Of a stretch of DNA of 64,000 bases, positions 8,143 to 16,490 are shown piece by piece. Source of the DNA: Croceicoccus gelatinilyticus. Lineage in GTDB: Bacteria > Pseudomonadota > Alphaproteobacteria > Sphingomonadales > Sphingomonadaceae. Positions within the stretch are counted from its first letter, which is position 1. Each line of letters begins with the position of its first letter. The stretch is taken from positions 1 to 64,000 of the forward strand of contig NZ_JAHCBF010000009.1 of NCBI RefSeq assembly GCF_018398395.1. The letters run 5' to 3'. Both the position numbers and the translations under genes were made by a program. The notes beneath the pieces are model-generated. The model saw nothing but the letters and a program-made list of their open reading frames with translations, was not told where the DNA came from and did no database searches.

Positions 8143-8501
8143 TTCCTCCCCGACCGTGATCACCGTCAAAGTTGTTTGTTGCATGTTAGACGCCCGATCT
8201 CAATCGCAGCAATCATCTCGCAAAGTGTTCGAATGGCAGCAATTAATGCACGAGGCTTCCAATGTCATGCACATGAATGACCGGCCGCCTTTGGCGATCT
8301 TACCTTTCGGGGGGGATTGGGCAGCGCGTCCTCCAGAAATCCCGTTGATCACTCTCTTATGAACGATCTTCAGATTTCGGGTATGCATGCCGAACCGCCG
8401 ACCGTCCGAATTTACGACGGGTGGCCGCCGTAAGACCTCAATTGACGGATCATGCAAGAGCTCGCCGAATTAGCCATGTCGGACCACTCCGAGTTGCCTC
8501 A
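8143..8501. other. Intergenic region between recombinases and ABC-3C operon
   Basis: Holds no convincing gene. A short minus-strand frame (8200-8457) is Cys/Arg-rich with no ribosome site and looks like chance. It must contain the promoter of the nuclease-ATPase operon, but I cannot pick one with confidence. Confidence 0.5.
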
Positions 8502-9665
8502 TCATTCCAACGCCAGTTGCTGCGCAATGCTCTCGCCGACCAAAGTAGCAGCCTCGAGCAAAACGCCGTCATCCAAGTGAGCATAGCGTGCCGTCGTAGA
8601 GACATGTCTATGTCCGAGAAGACTGCCGATCATTGGCAGCGTTTCTGAAGAACGCGCCGCCAGGCTGGCATAGTTGTGCCTCAGGTCGTGCAACCGAACA
8701 TCGTCCAGCCCCGCTTCGGTCCGCAATCTCCGCCATAACCAATCTAAAGCCGATCTTGGCAGTACGTCGAAGGTGAAAACGCGCTGGCCCTTCCTTCCGC
8801 GCGTGAATGCGTCGAGCACCGCCCTCGCCTCCTGACCAAGCCAGACAATGCGCGGGCCGGTCTTTGAGTCATTAAGTTTCAGCTTCCGGCCCTGCACCTC
8901 GCCCCAAGTGAGATTGAGTATCTCGCCGCGACGACAGCCTGTCAGCGCGAGAAGCGAGATCACGGCGACCTCGACGGGGTTTTCAGCACGATTGTCCGCC
9001 AACGCGCGACCAAGCCGGGCCATCTCGTCGTGACTAAAAAAGCGCTCGATCTTGCGTCCCCGGTTGCGTTTCACACCGCGAAAAGGATTTGAATGCTCTG
9101 GCAGGTAGCCCCATGCTTCGGCCTTGGCGAACATGGCTTTAAGGATTTCCATGGCGCGATTGGCTGCACCAGGACCTGCTGATCGCGTGAGCTCGGCATG
9201 CCAGCGCACCGCATCAGCGTGGCTAATTTCGTCAATGAACTTGCCCGGAAACGCTTGCTCCAGATGGGTCCGCCGGTAGATATTCTGAATTTCGCGCGTT
9301 GACGGTTTCCAGGTCGGCGCTGCTACCTCCCAGTAGGATTGGAGAAATGCCGCGTAGGTCGGCGTCTTGCGCCCACGCTGCTTCTTGTCGGCAGGGTTTT
9401 CACCAAGCTCAATGCGCAGGATAAGGCGTCGTGCGACATCCTTGGCAATACGCTCTGTTAGGATGGCAGCGTCACCAATAGTGATGAGCCGTTGCTTACC
9501 ACCCATCGTGCGCTGCAGAACATAGCTCTTGCGGCCCGATGGATGGATACGCTCGCCAAAGCCGGGGAGCACGTAGTCAAATCTCGAGCGACGCTTGCCA
9601 GCCTCGCCAGGTATAACGCGCGCAAGCTCCTCTGCAATGATCTGCCTGAGGTCGTACTGGGTCAT
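8502..9665 (-). CDS. Tyrosine recombinase / integrase, 387 aa
   Basis: C-terminal catalytic domain of phage-integrase type. Arg box in TGCRRGEILNLTWGEV, second box LHDLRHNYASLA (His-x-x-Arg), then LLGHRHVSTTARYAHL carrying the His and the nucleophilic Tyr. The N-terminus (SRFDYVLPGFGERIHPSGRK) is the Arm-binding type found in island integrases, and the SAM-like core-binding domain lies in the middle. Start ATG at 9665 overlaps the stop of the upstream recombinase (ATGA), so the two are made together. It is complete with all catalytic residues. The pair may mobilise the neighbouring defence block or an older nested element. Confidence 0.9.
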   Translation of the reverse strand: MTQYDLRQIIAEELARVIPGEAGKRRSRFDYVLPGFGERIHPSGRKSYVLQRTMGGKQRLITIGDAAILTERIAKDVARRLILRIELGENPADKKQRGRKTPTYAAFLQSYWEVAAPTWKPSTREIQNIYRRTHLEQAFPGKFIDEISHADAVRWHAELTRSAGPGAANRAMEILKAMFAKAEAWGYLPEHSNPFRGVKRNRGRKIERFFSHDEMARLGRALADNRAENPVEVAVISLLALTGCRRGEILNLTWGEVQGRKLKLNDSKTGPRIVWLGQEARAVLDAFTRGRKGQRVFTFDVLPRSALDWLWRRLRTEAGLDDVRLHDLRHNYASLAARSSETLPMIGSLLGHRHVSTTARYAHLDDGVLLEAATLVGESIAQQLALE

Positions 9666-10906
9666 GCTGACATTCCCATCGCACTTGCGAGATTGGAGCA
9701 GATGCGATCGGCGCTTTCCGCGATCACCTCGTCAGCCAGATGTGCGTACCGCGCCGTTGTTTCCGGAAGCGCGTGGCCGAGTAGCTTGCCGATTGTCGCC
9801 AATGGAATGTGCTGCGCAATGGCAACCGAGGCGAAGCTATGACGCAGATCATGAAGCCGCACGTCGGGCAGCGCAGCCTTGCGCCTGATGCGATCCCAGT
9901 ACTGACCGAGATTGATCGGAGCTTCGCGACGCATGGCAGGAAAGACCAGCAGCTCGTCGGCACGACGTTCCAGTCCCTCGAGCACTGCGATAGCTTGCGG
10001 GTTGAGATAAATCGTCTTTGGGCCGGTCTTGCTGTCAGGCAATTGCAGACGTGGTGGCTGGACATAACGCCAGCGTAAGGTCGCGATTTCCGAGACCCGA
10101 GCTCCAGTGTAGATGAGCATGAGCAGCGCCGGAATGACAAATGGATTGACCCCATCATGTTTGGCCAGAACGCGCCCCAGTCTTCGGTATTCAGAGGCAG
10201 AGAGGTAGCGCTCGGGCAGATCGCGTTTGAAGCGGGAGACGCCGCGGCACGGGTTGGAATTCTTCACCCGGTAGCCGAGCTTCTCGGCATACTGCATCAT
10301 CACCGACATGATAGGGATGGCGCGGTTGAAGGTCCCTCCCCGCTCAGCCATGCTGTCTCGCCAGCGGTTGATGTCTCCGCGTTCGATCATATCGACCGGC
10401 AGGTCACCGAACCTTGGCACGAGCAGTTGATCGATGCGCGAACGCGATGATCGCTGTGTCGCTGGCTTCCAATGCGGCGAATAATCCTGCCAGAACTCTT
10501 CGGCATAATCAGCGAACAACGGCACTCGCCTCTTCTCGGGCGCGGTAGGGAGGTCGGCAAGCGTTGCCTTGATGAGCAAACTGCGCGCGGCAGCGCGCGC
10601 GGCGGGCGCGCGCAGCGCACCTGCCGCCATCCCCGCGCAACCAAGTGTCACCATGCGCTGCACGCCTCGCGGACTATGCTTGACTATCCATGTAAGGTGA
10701 CCCGACTTCCGTTTGCGAAGCCCGAAGCCGGGAAGTTCTGTGTCCCACGTAACACCGATGGGAAGCGACTTTCGACGAGCGACATGACCAGTCAATTTCA
10801 GCCTGAACGATGGCCTGCGAGGGGCTATGACTGAGCCTTGGCTACTATGCGATCGCTCACGTGTTGCCGAAATCGAACTTACTGTTTTATCGTGCTTTTC
10901 TTCCAT
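9662..10906 (-). CDS. Tyrosine recombinase / integrase, 414 aa
   Basis: Second member of a tandem pair, upstream of and coupled to the 387-aa recombinase. It has an Arm-type N-terminal region (GVTWDTELPGFGLRKRKSGH), the Arg box (YTGARVSEIATLRW), LHDLRHSFASVA and LLGHALPETTARYAHL with the Tyr nucleophile, so it appears active. The two proteins are clearly related but diverged. Upstream lies GC-rich non-coding DNA that must hold the promoter. Tandem recombinases of this kind occur in recombinase-in-trio elements (three genes), but only two are present here. Confidence 0.9.
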   Translation of the reverse strand: MEEKHDKTVSSISATRERSHSSQGSVIAPRRPSFRLKLTGHVARRKSLPIGVTWDTELPGFGLRKRKSGHLTWIVKHSPRGVQRMVTLGCAGMAAGALRAPAARAAARSLLIKATLADLPTAPEKRRVPLFADYAEEFWQDYSPHWKPATQRSSRSRIDQLLVPRFGDLPVDMIERGDINRWRDSMAERGGTFNRAIPIMSVMMQYAEKLGYRVKNSNPCRGVSRFKRDLPERYLSASEYRRLGRVLAKHDGVNPFVIPALLMLIYTGARVSEIATLRWRYVQPPRLQLPDSKTGPKTIYLNPQAIAVLEGLERRADELLVFPAMRREAPINLGQYWDRIRRKAALPDVRLHDLRHSFASVAIAQHIPLATIGKLLGHALPETTARYAHLADEVIAESADRICSNLASAMGMSA

Positions 10907-11315
10907 TCATGCAGCTTAGGCTGCGTACGGTGTGCCAATTCTGTTCCCCATTGCGCGGCGAAATCCGGTGACCCTAGTCGTTCCGTTCTCGAAGGCATTT
11001 TCCAGCAATGCCCTTGGCGGCGCGAGCATCCAGTTCGGGGCGGTAAACGAGCCTGATCTGCAACTGAACGAATAATACGCACAAGGACCGCACCCACCGC
11101 AAAGGCGGCGGCAAAGGAGCGCGTGCGGTGCCCGGGACCGGGGCCTGTCGGTTCCCGCGGCACCGCGCCGGTCCGACCCGCTGTCGTTCGGGAGTGCGTG
11201 CGGGGCCCAGAACAAGAAGGCCGCGCCCGCAGGAGCACCGCCGAAGGCGGGGCGGGACCGAGCGCGACCCCAGCCCCGCTCCGCTTTTCGTCCCGCTCCA
11301 GTGCCAGCGAACACG
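10907..11315. other. GC-rich non-coding region
   Basis: About 400 bp without a supportable gene. Several long overlapping open frames on both strands have Arg/Pro/Gly-rich shadow composition and no ribosome sites. It holds the start of the recombinase operon and the far side of the terminator at 11316-11347. It is rich in short GC palindromes and looks structured. Confidence 0.5.
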
Positions 11316-11347
11316 AAAAAAGGCAGGAACCGTCACCGGCTCCTGCC
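11316..11347 (-). terminator. Intrinsic terminator of the 73-aa gene
   Basis: On the minus strand a hairpin GGCAGGAGCCG - GTGA - CGGTTCCTGCC (with one G-U wobble) is followed by six T. It lies 12 bp after the stop of the minus-strand gene at 11360-11581. Confidence 0.85.
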
Positions 11348-11359
11348 CTCGTATGGTCG

Positions 11360-11581
11360 TCAGTATTCGTCCAGCATGGCTCCATGGACCGTGTGCACCA
11401 CGCGGCTGGCGAGATGCGCAGGCAGTGCGTTGTAGTCACCCTCGTCCAGGGCGAAGTAGCCCAGGTCTTCATCTTCCACCACGTGCTGGTCGAAGAAACT
11501 GTGCTGGGCGCGCCTTTCGGCAACTGCAAGCGCTTCGAAATAGCTGTGCGCGTTCATGTCCAAGGTGCTGAGTGTAGTCAT
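11360..11581 (-). CDS. Small acidic protein, 73 aa
   Basis: Starts at the ATG at 11581 because of a perfect AGGAGG seven bases upstream; the longer frame to 11713 is rejected. The product is acidic and partly helical (NAHSYFEALAVAERRAQH, then VVEDEDLGYFALDEGDYNAL). No motif or family recognised. It is a single-gene transcript with its own terminator, and a perfect hairpin sits just upstream of the ribosome site. Part of the mobile-element backbone, run in the same direction as ssb. Confidence 0.7.
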   Translation of the reverse strand: MTTLSTLDMNAHSYFEALAVAERRAQHSFFDQHVVEDEDLGYFALDEGDYNALPAHLASRVVHTVHGAMLDEY

Positions 11582-11924
11582 GATATCCTCCTGAAACCTG
11601 TCGCTGAGACGACAGGAAACAGGCGGAGGGGCATGGGGCCGGCGGGTCAGGGATCGCCCCGAGGGCGACCGCGAAGCGGCGGTGGGGGCAACGATTTTGT
11701 CGGACCGGAGCAAAGCGCAGGGGAGGCAAAATGGTGGGGCCCCGCCGTCCTTGACGCGCCGGCCCCATGCCCATCACCCTTGGAATTCGGTGAGCCAGCC
11801 CCCTCCCCCGCTCCGTTACGTAGTGCAAGGGACGACCAGCGCGATTGGACTTTCCTACAGGCTGTGCCCGGGTGCATGTTGATCGAAGGGAGGAACCACC
11901 GAGGGGTGCAGGAAAGGAACCCCG
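11582..11924. other. GC-rich intergenic leader region
   Basis: No gene seen. It contains the hairpin at 11597-11616, GC-rich tracts of the kind found between other backbone genes here, and at its right end the ribosome site (AAAGGAA) of the DUF6437/TraD-like gene. Divergent promoters for the two small flanking genes must lie here. Confidence 0.5.
11597..11616 (-). promoter_or_regulatory. Leader hairpin upstream of the 73-aa gene
   Basis: Perfect CCTGTCG - 6 nt - CGACAGG stem-loop ending 4 nt before the AGGAGG ribosome site in the minus-strand transcript. It could control translation, or protect the mRNA. Confidence 0.4.
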
Positions 11925-12191
11925 ATGCCAACCAAACGAAGCGCTGTCGCAGCACTCCGGAAACTCGAGGCCGACCGGCTGGCACTTGCCGAGCGCCAGA
12001 AGCTACTTGAAGCTCAAGCCGCCCTAGAACTGGGACGCATCATCCTGGGAACGGGGCTTGAGACCTTCTCGAAGAAGGCGCTCGCAAGAGTTGCCGGAGA
12101 GCTCGGAAAGCTCGGTGAAGAGGCGTCTCTGCAGAAGCTGCTTCCACCGGCTCGCTCGTCTCCTCGCACCGAACAGCCATCCGGAGAGTAG
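11925..12191 (+). CDS. TraD/DUF6437-like small coiled protein, 88 aa
   Basis: Highly helical, charged N-terminal half (AALRKLEADRLALAERQKLL, then LEAQAALELGRIILGTGLE), followed by a conserved-looking ALARVAGELGKLG helix and a disordered tail. This resembles the short TraD / DUF6437 proteins common on sphingomonad plasmids and integrative elements. A GGAAAGGAA ribosome site precedes the ATG. It is the only backbone gene on the plus strand between the recombinases and the mer insertion, and it converges on ssb. Confidence 0.6.
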   Translation: MPTKRSAVAALRKLEADRLALAERQKLLEAQAALELGRIILGTGLETFSKKALARVAGELGKLGEEASLQKLLPPARSSPRTEQPSGE

Positions 12192-12201
12192 GAACAGCAA
12201 G

Positions 12202-12233
12202 AAGGGGCCCTGTCCGGTTGGACAGGACCCCTT
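12202..12233 (-). terminator. Hairpin between convergent traD-like and ssb genes
   Basis: Stem AAGGGG / CCTGTCC with loop GGTT and the matching right arm. One position is a C-A mismatch on the plus strand but a G-U wobble in the minus-strand RNA, so it fits the ssb transcript better. No strong T run follows. Confidence 0.55.
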
Positions 12234-12257
12234 CGGGAGGGAGATCGACGGGAGAGT

Positions 12258-12656
12258 TCAGTCGATCTCGGGAGCATCTTTGTTGTCGTCGTTCTCGCCG
12301 GAGCCGTTGCCGCGGGAGAGGAAGTCGACCTTGTCGGCGAGGATTTCGGTGCCGTAGCGGGTGACCCCGTCCTTGTCCTCCCACTGGGTGTAGTGGATGC
12401 GGCCCTGGACGCTGACCAGCTGGCCCTTGGAGCAGTACTGGCCGACGGTCTTGGCAAGGCCGTTGAAGCAGGTCACTCGGTGGAACTCGCTTTCCTTGGC
12501 GGTGTAGCCGTTCTCGTCCTTGTATGTCTTGCCGTCCTTGTCCCGTGCTGGGCGATCGGTGACGACGGTGATCCCGGTGACGTTGGTGCCGCCCTTGGTC
12601 TCGCGGGTGTCGGGCTCGCGGGCGATGCGACCGGTGAGGATTGCGATATTGGTCAT
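12258..12656 (-). CDS. ssb: Single-stranded DNA-binding protein, element-encoded, 132 aa
   Basis: OB-fold SSB: starts MTNIAILTGRIAREPDTRET, then TGITVVTDRPARDKDGK, SEFHRVTCFNGLAKTVGQYC and KGQLVSVQGRIHYTQWEDKD are the strands and DNA-binding loops of the SSB domain. The C-terminus is acidic (GENDDNKDAPEID), but it lacks the usual DDDIPF tip that recruits replication proteins. This is frequent in plasmid and ICE copies. It probably protects ssDNA during transfer or replication of the element. It is a paralogue of the chromosomal ssb, which is not in this window. Confidence 0.85.
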   Translation of the reverse strand: MTNIAILTGRIAREPDTRETKGGTNVTGITVVTDRPARDKDGKTYKDENGYTAKESEFHRVTCFNGLAKTVGQYCSKGQLVSVQGRIHYTQWEDKDGVTRYGTEILADKVDFLSRGNGSGENDDNKDAPEID

Positions 12657-12926
12657 GGTGTAAGTCCTTCAGTTCCTCAAACCGGAGACCATCTCCGGCT
12701 TGCGAACATCCAGAAGAAGCAGGGCATGGGAGGACTGCACCGCAGGAGCGAAGCTCCAAGGGAAACCTGTTCATGACGGGTGGTGCGGGCAGGCGCGCGA
12801 AGCGCGACAACACGGCCGTCAAAGGAACGGGTTGCTGTCCTCAGCTGGCCTGGTTCAGGACTGTTCGCGACAAAAGCCGGATGGGTATCGGGTGCGGGTC
12901 TGAAGGCTCGCGTGTTCCCGATGCAA

Positions 12927-13196
12927 TCAGCTTGCCCCATCGTCTTCCGATGCCGCTAGGAGATCCATAAAGTTGCGCGCAGCTTCCCGGTCTTCCTCGT
13001 TCTCGAACGCCACATCGAGGTCGGGGGCGGACCCGAACATGTGCAGGAACGACCACAGTGCAAAGCGCTTGCCCCGGTCCTCCTCAAGGCCGAAATCGAC
13101 CCGGCAATGCTCGATGCCGGCTGCAAATGTGTCGGGAGCAACCGCGGAGAGGTCGGTGGTAGCAAAGTAGCGCTGCAGCAGATCGTCAAGTTGCAT
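12927..13196 (-). CDS. Conserved backbone protein, 89 aa
   Basis: I recognise this as a hypothetical of sphingomonad elements rather than a functional family: MQLDDLLQRYFATTDLSAVA, then FALWSFLHMFGSAPDLDVAF and EDREAARNFMDLL. It is helical and acidic. Start chosen at the ATG at 13196, with GAGGT upstream; ATG at 13208 or the open frame to 13241 are alternatives. It lies between ssb and the SLOG-domain gene on the same strand. Confidence 0.65.
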   Translation of the reverse strand: MQLDDLLQRYFATTDLSAVAPDTFAAGIEHCRVDFGLEEDRGKRFALWSFLHMFGSAPDLDVAFENEEDREAARNFMDLLAASEDDGAS

Positions 13197-13267
13197 GACC
13201 TCATGCATAGTCGGGTCGGCGCCGAATGCACATCCAGGCAATTCTCATGCAGATGATGAAGGGCCCC

Positions 13268-14203
13268 TCAGGACCCGGGAGAGGTGCCCAAGTGGCCACG
13301 ACGATCGACCACGGTGATCCGGCGCGCCTTGGCATCGATGACGAGCCGTTCGGTCACGCCATTGCCCGGAAAGGCGACAACGTAGCGCGGATTGAGCGAG
13401 AGCATCTGCTCGTTGCGCTTGAATCCGGCGCGGGCACCAAGCCGACGATCAAGTGAGTAGGTCAGTTGCTGTACTTCGCGGCGCTCGGCCCAGCTCGCGG
13501 CCAGGCGATCGGCACCCTTGCCGTCGCCACCATGAACCAGGAAGAGATCAGGAACCACATCGCGAACCTTGTCCAGCGTCGCCCAAACATTTTCGGCATA
13601 ACGCTTCGCATCCTCGGCGCTCTCGAAGCTTTGGCGACCACCGGCAAAGACTACCGGAGTGCCCTCCGGAATCAGGGCATGACGCCGGTTCTCCGCGCGT
13701 GCGCGGAGGAAATCGCGGGCATCGATCACGGCCGATGTGAGATTTCGCGAATGGTTCGTGCGCGAGCCGGAAACGGGCTTCCACGAGGAACCGGTCTCGT
13801 CGCGATAAAGTGCTGCCGTCGCCTCGCGCATTTGCTCGAAGGCCAGCATGCTGGCTTCGGCAGCCTGCGCGCGCTCGACCTGCTCTTCCAGATTGCTCGA
13901 ATGCACTTCGGATCCATCAGCGGATGCCAGCAGAGTCCGGATCTCGTCGCTGGCCCGATCCAATTGAGCCGACTTACGGCTGGCTGCGCGGTGAAAGAGA
14001 TTGACCATGCCCCAGGCAATATCCTCGGCATCAGCCTCCAAAGCAGTGTCGGAAAACATCGCGAAAAGGTCGGACCATACGGCGCCAAGTGTCTGGTCGA
14101 TCGCGTCCTCGCAGGGAAAGTCGGTTGCATTGAATGGGGCGGGCCTGATGCTGAGGCTTGAAAGGTCAAGGCCGCTCAACTGGTCGATGAAGCTGTCGTA
14201 CAT
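13268..14203 (-). CDS. DUF2493 (YspA-like SLOG domain) protein, 311 aa
   Basis: The C-terminal 130 residues show the SLOG nucleotide-binding fold: VVFAGGRQSFESAEDAKRYA, LFLVHGGDGKGADRLAASWA and a final RITVVDRRG. The N-terminal part (about 1-180) is helical, with a charged segment LEEQVERAQAAEASMLAFEQ. The start at the ATG at 14203 has AGGAGA; the frame is open further upstream, but into GC-rich DNA. SLOG proteins bind nucleotide-derived ligands. In mobile elements their role is unsettled, and a link to stress or conflict signalling is inference. Confidence 0.8.
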   Translation of the reverse strand: MYDSFIDQLSGLDLSSLSIRPAPFNATDFPCEDAIDQTLGAVWSDLFAMFSDTALEADAEDIAWGMVNLFHRAASRKSAQLDRASDEIRTLLASADGSEVHSSNLEEQVERAQAAEASMLAFEQMREATAALYRDETGSSWKPVSGSRTNHSRNLTSAVIDARDFLRARAENRRHALIPEGTPVVFAGGRQSFESAEDAKRYAENVWATLDKVRDVVPDLFLVHGGDGKGADRLAASWAERREVQQLTYSLDRRLGARAGFKRNEQMLSLNPRYVVAFPGNGVTERLVIDAKARRITVVDRRGHLGTSPGS

Positions 14204-14314
14204 GGGGTGTCTCCTGATCGCGGGGACAAGGAGAGGAGGCACCATTGCCTCGGCCCTGTCCGCCGGAGCCCGATCAGAGCCGGGAGAAGGGGCGAGACGC
14301 ACCGCGCAGCGGGA

Positions 14315-14366
14315 AACCTGCGGCCCTAGGCTGGCGCGGGCAACACGGGCCGACGGGCCGCAGGTT
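14315..14366. repeat. 12-bp inverted repeat in intergenic DNA
   Basis: AACCTGCGGCCC (14315-14326) and GGGCCGCAGGTT (14355-14366) are perfect arms around a 28-nt GC-rich spacer. It lies between the 146-aa gene and the SLOG gene. It could be a transcript-processing hairpin or a binding site. Confidence 0.6.
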
Positions 14367-14422
14367 GCGGCTCGCCACGACCGGCCCAAGGGCCTCTCCC
14401 GGCGGACTGGGATGAGGCAGGA

Positions 14423-14863
14423 TCAGGACCCGCTGTCGCAGGTGGATCGGGAGCGCTCGAAGATCGCTTCACCATTCGAGAACCGCCCAACCAGGCGCAG
14501 CTCACCAAACAGGTCGATGAACTTTCCTGACACCTGGGCGAGCCAGTGCCGTGCCCTTGCCGTTCTTGGGATGTAGAAATCCGCCTCCCAGTACCGGGCA
14601 TCATCGCGTTCGGCGAGCCAGATCGCGGCGAGCCCGCAATAGGTCGATATGCCGCAATCGGCGAAGGCGTTTCGCAGGAGGATGCGGTCCTCGCGGCCGC
14701 GCCATCCATCGAAGCGTTCAAAGGAAGGAAAGGTCGCCTTCGTGATATCGATGACCTCGTCGACCAGGCACTCGTAGACCCAGTCGACATCGCCGCCTTC
14801 GCCCTCATCAAGCAGGCGAAAGGCCACCACGGAGCCAGTTGGATAGCTGACGGAACGTCCCAT
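14423..14863 (-). CDS. Conserved backbone protein of unknown function, 146 aa
   Basis: No named family. The product is compact and rich in aromatic residues (VDWVYECLVDEVIDITKATF, then ERFDGWRGREDRILLRNAFA and ERDDARYWEADFYIPRTARA), with a predicted alpha/beta fold and no signal peptide. GAGGAG lies ahead of the ATG. It follows the ArdC-like gene by 11 nt on the same strand, so the two are probably co-transcribed and used early in transfer. Confidence 0.7.
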   Translation of the reverse strand: MGRSVSYPTGSVVAFRLLDEGEGGDVDWVYECLVDEVIDITKATFPSFERFDGWRGREDRILLRNAFADCGISTYCGLAAIWLAERDDARYWEADFYIPRTARARHWLAQVSGKFIDLFGELRLVGRFSNGEAIFERSRSTCDSGS

Positions 14864-14874
14864 CTCACTGCTCC

Positions 14875-15804
14875 TCAGGCTGCATCAGAGAGATCGATGT
14901 CGGCCTCGCTATCGCAGGATTGGTGACCCCCAAGCTCGAGCAACAGGCTTGCCGCTTCCTCGGCCTTGGCCGCAGCGGTCAAGATCGCGCGCTCGTCCGA
15001 TTTGAGGATCTTGAGCCAAGACGCGATGTAGCTGGCGTGATGGTCGAGATGGGTAACAGGAAGACCCAGTTCTGCCCCGAGAATGGCCGAGGAAAGTTCG
15101 GCGATCAGTTCCTCGGCGGCATAGGCGTCGCTGCCGAAGCGGTTCTTGAGATCGCGGTCGAGCCGCGAAGAGTGACCCGTCCAGTGCGAAAGCTCGTGTG
15201 CGAGCGTCGCATAGTATTGGTCGTAGGCTTCGAAGAGTTCGGCTGGCGGCATGGTGACCCGGTCGCGCAACGGCTCATAGTAAGCCTGCGCGCCATGGTG
15301 GCGCAGGTGTGCGCCGACATGAGCAAAGAAGGTATCAAGGCGATCTTCTCGTCCATAGGGCTCCAGCGCGGCAACCAGTGGCTCTGGATGGTAGAAGTCG
15401 GGGAGGCCGTCGCACTGGTCGGCATTGAACACGGCATAGGCCTTGAGCACGCGCCGGTTCTCGGTGTCAGCTTCGCCTTCGGCGCTCTCGACCTCCTTGG
15501 TGTAGCTCTTGTAAAAGATTGCGATGGTCGACTTTTCGCCCTTGCGGACCTGTCCGCCGAGCTGCTGGCACTGGCGGTAGGTCATCCAGTAGGGCGAGGC
15601 GTAGCCACAGCCATCGGCCACCGTCCACAACCAGAAGGTGTTCATCCCGCGATAGGGGGTCCCGCAGGAGCGTAAGGGCCGCGAAACCGGTACGCCACGC
15701 CACGGCTTGACCCAGGGCTTTGTGCCTTGCTCGAGCTTTTCGATGATGGCAGCGGTAATGCGCTGGGCTGGCGAAGTCGAAGCACTGCGGCGATACTTGG
15801 TCAT
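14875..15804 (-). CDS. ArdC-like antirestriction protein with zincin domain, 309 aa
   Basis: The N-terminal ssDNA-binding domain (about 1-130) has the typical KPWVKPWRG, YRGMNTFWLW and GGQVRKGEKSTIAIFYK blocks. The C-terminal metallopeptidase domain has HELSHWTGH with the HExxH-type zinc site (HELSH) and a downstream AEELIAELSSAILGAELGL. In ArdC of conjugative plasmids, the protein coats and protects incoming single-stranded DNA from restriction. Start taken at the ATG at 15804 (AGGAGA). Next to the 146-aa gene. Active-site residues look intact. Confidence 0.9.
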   Translation of the reverse strand: MTKYRRSASTSPAQRITAAIIEKLEQGTKPWVKPWRGVPVSRPLRSCGTPYRGMNTFWLWTVADGCGYASPYWMTYRQCQQLGGQVRKGEKSTIAIFYKSYTKEVESAEGEADTENRRVLKAYAVFNADQCDGLPDFYHPEPLVAALEPYGREDRLDTFFAHVGAHLRHHGAQAYYEPLRDRVTMPPAELFEAYDQYYATLAHELSHWTGHSSRLDRDLKNRFGSDAYAAEELIAELSSAILGAELGLPVTHLDHHASYIASWLKILKSDERAILTAAAKAEEAASLLLELGGHQSCDSEADIDLSDAA

Positions 15805-16025
15805 GGGAGTTCTCCTGATGGCCGGGACGGACATATCCCGGCTCAGGATGAGCAAAGCTGCCTCCTCTCTCCTTCAATGATGACCGTTATGCGCCCCAAT
15901 TCTGGTCGTAGGCCGCACATTGCAAGGTGCCCGAAAGCGGACCGCTTGCTTTTCTGATCCGGCAGGCTGCGCCAATTTTGAGTGCTGGGTGGAAACCCGT
16001 TGGTCTGTAGCTTGAATTCGCTGGG

Positions 16026-16415
16026 CTAGCCTTCGCCCGCGAGGCTTTCCAATACCGGGCACCGATCATTGCTCGTGGTGCCACATTGCTCGATCAGTTT
16101 AGCGAGAGCGTTCTCCATACGCTCAAGGTCGGCCCGCTTCGCACGGATGTTTGCGAGGTGCTGTTCGGCGATCGATTGCACCTCATCGCAACGCACTTCC
16201 TGACCTGGCGTTAAGTCAAGCAATGCCCGCACCTCTTCGAGGGAAAATCCGAGTTCGCGCGCGCGCCGAATGAAGCGGAGGCGCTCCGTGTCGTGAGGAC
16301 CATAGTCGCGGTAGGCGCCCCTTCTCGGCGGAGCATCGATAACGCCTATCCGTTCGTAATACCGGATTGTCTCGATGTTACACCCGGTCCGCTTCGCCAC
16401 TTCGCCAATTTTCAA
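16026..16415 (-). CDS. merR: MerR-family metal-responsive regulator (mercury type), 129 aa
   Basis: Winged-helix N-terminus MKIGEVAKRTGCNIETIRYY and a dimerisation helix of MerR family. Metal-site cysteines are at 76, 111 and 119. The 35-residue spacing of the first two equals that of Cys82/Cys117 in Tn501 MerR, and the last pair has nearly the same spacing, so mercury is the likely ligand. TTG at 16415 has AAGAGG at 6 nt spacing; TTG at 16421 overlaps that site. It is divergent from the merT-like operon across a perfect MerR operator. Confidence 0.85.
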   Translation of the reverse strand: MKIGEVAKRTGCNIETIRYYERIGVIDAPPRRGAYRDYGPHDTERLRFIRRARELGFSLEEVRALLDLTPGQEVRCDEVQSIAEQHLANIRAKRADLERMENALAKLIEQCGTTSNDRCPVLESLAGEG

Positions 16416-16425
16416 AGCCAACCTC

Positions 16426-16456
16426 TTGAGTCTGTAGTTGCTACAGACTGTAAATA
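16426..16456 (+). promoter_or_regulatory. MerR-type operator/promoter
   Basis: -35 TTGAGT (16426-16431), then the perfect dyad GTCTGTAG-TTG-CTACAGAC (16430-16448) and -10 TAAATA (16451-16456). The 19-bp spacer between -35 and -10 is the distinctive overlong spacer of MerR-controlled promoters, which the metal-bound protein untwists. It drives the merT-like operon. Confidence 0.9.
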
Positions 16457-16490
16457 GGTGTGCGAATCGAGGTTTGCAAAAGGACGATCG

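Noticed and set aside
8185-8300. Possible sigma-54 promoter for the ABC-3C operon
   Set aside because: GG-N10-GC can be found, but the rest of the -24 and -12 boxes do not match; unlike the site at 2829-2844.
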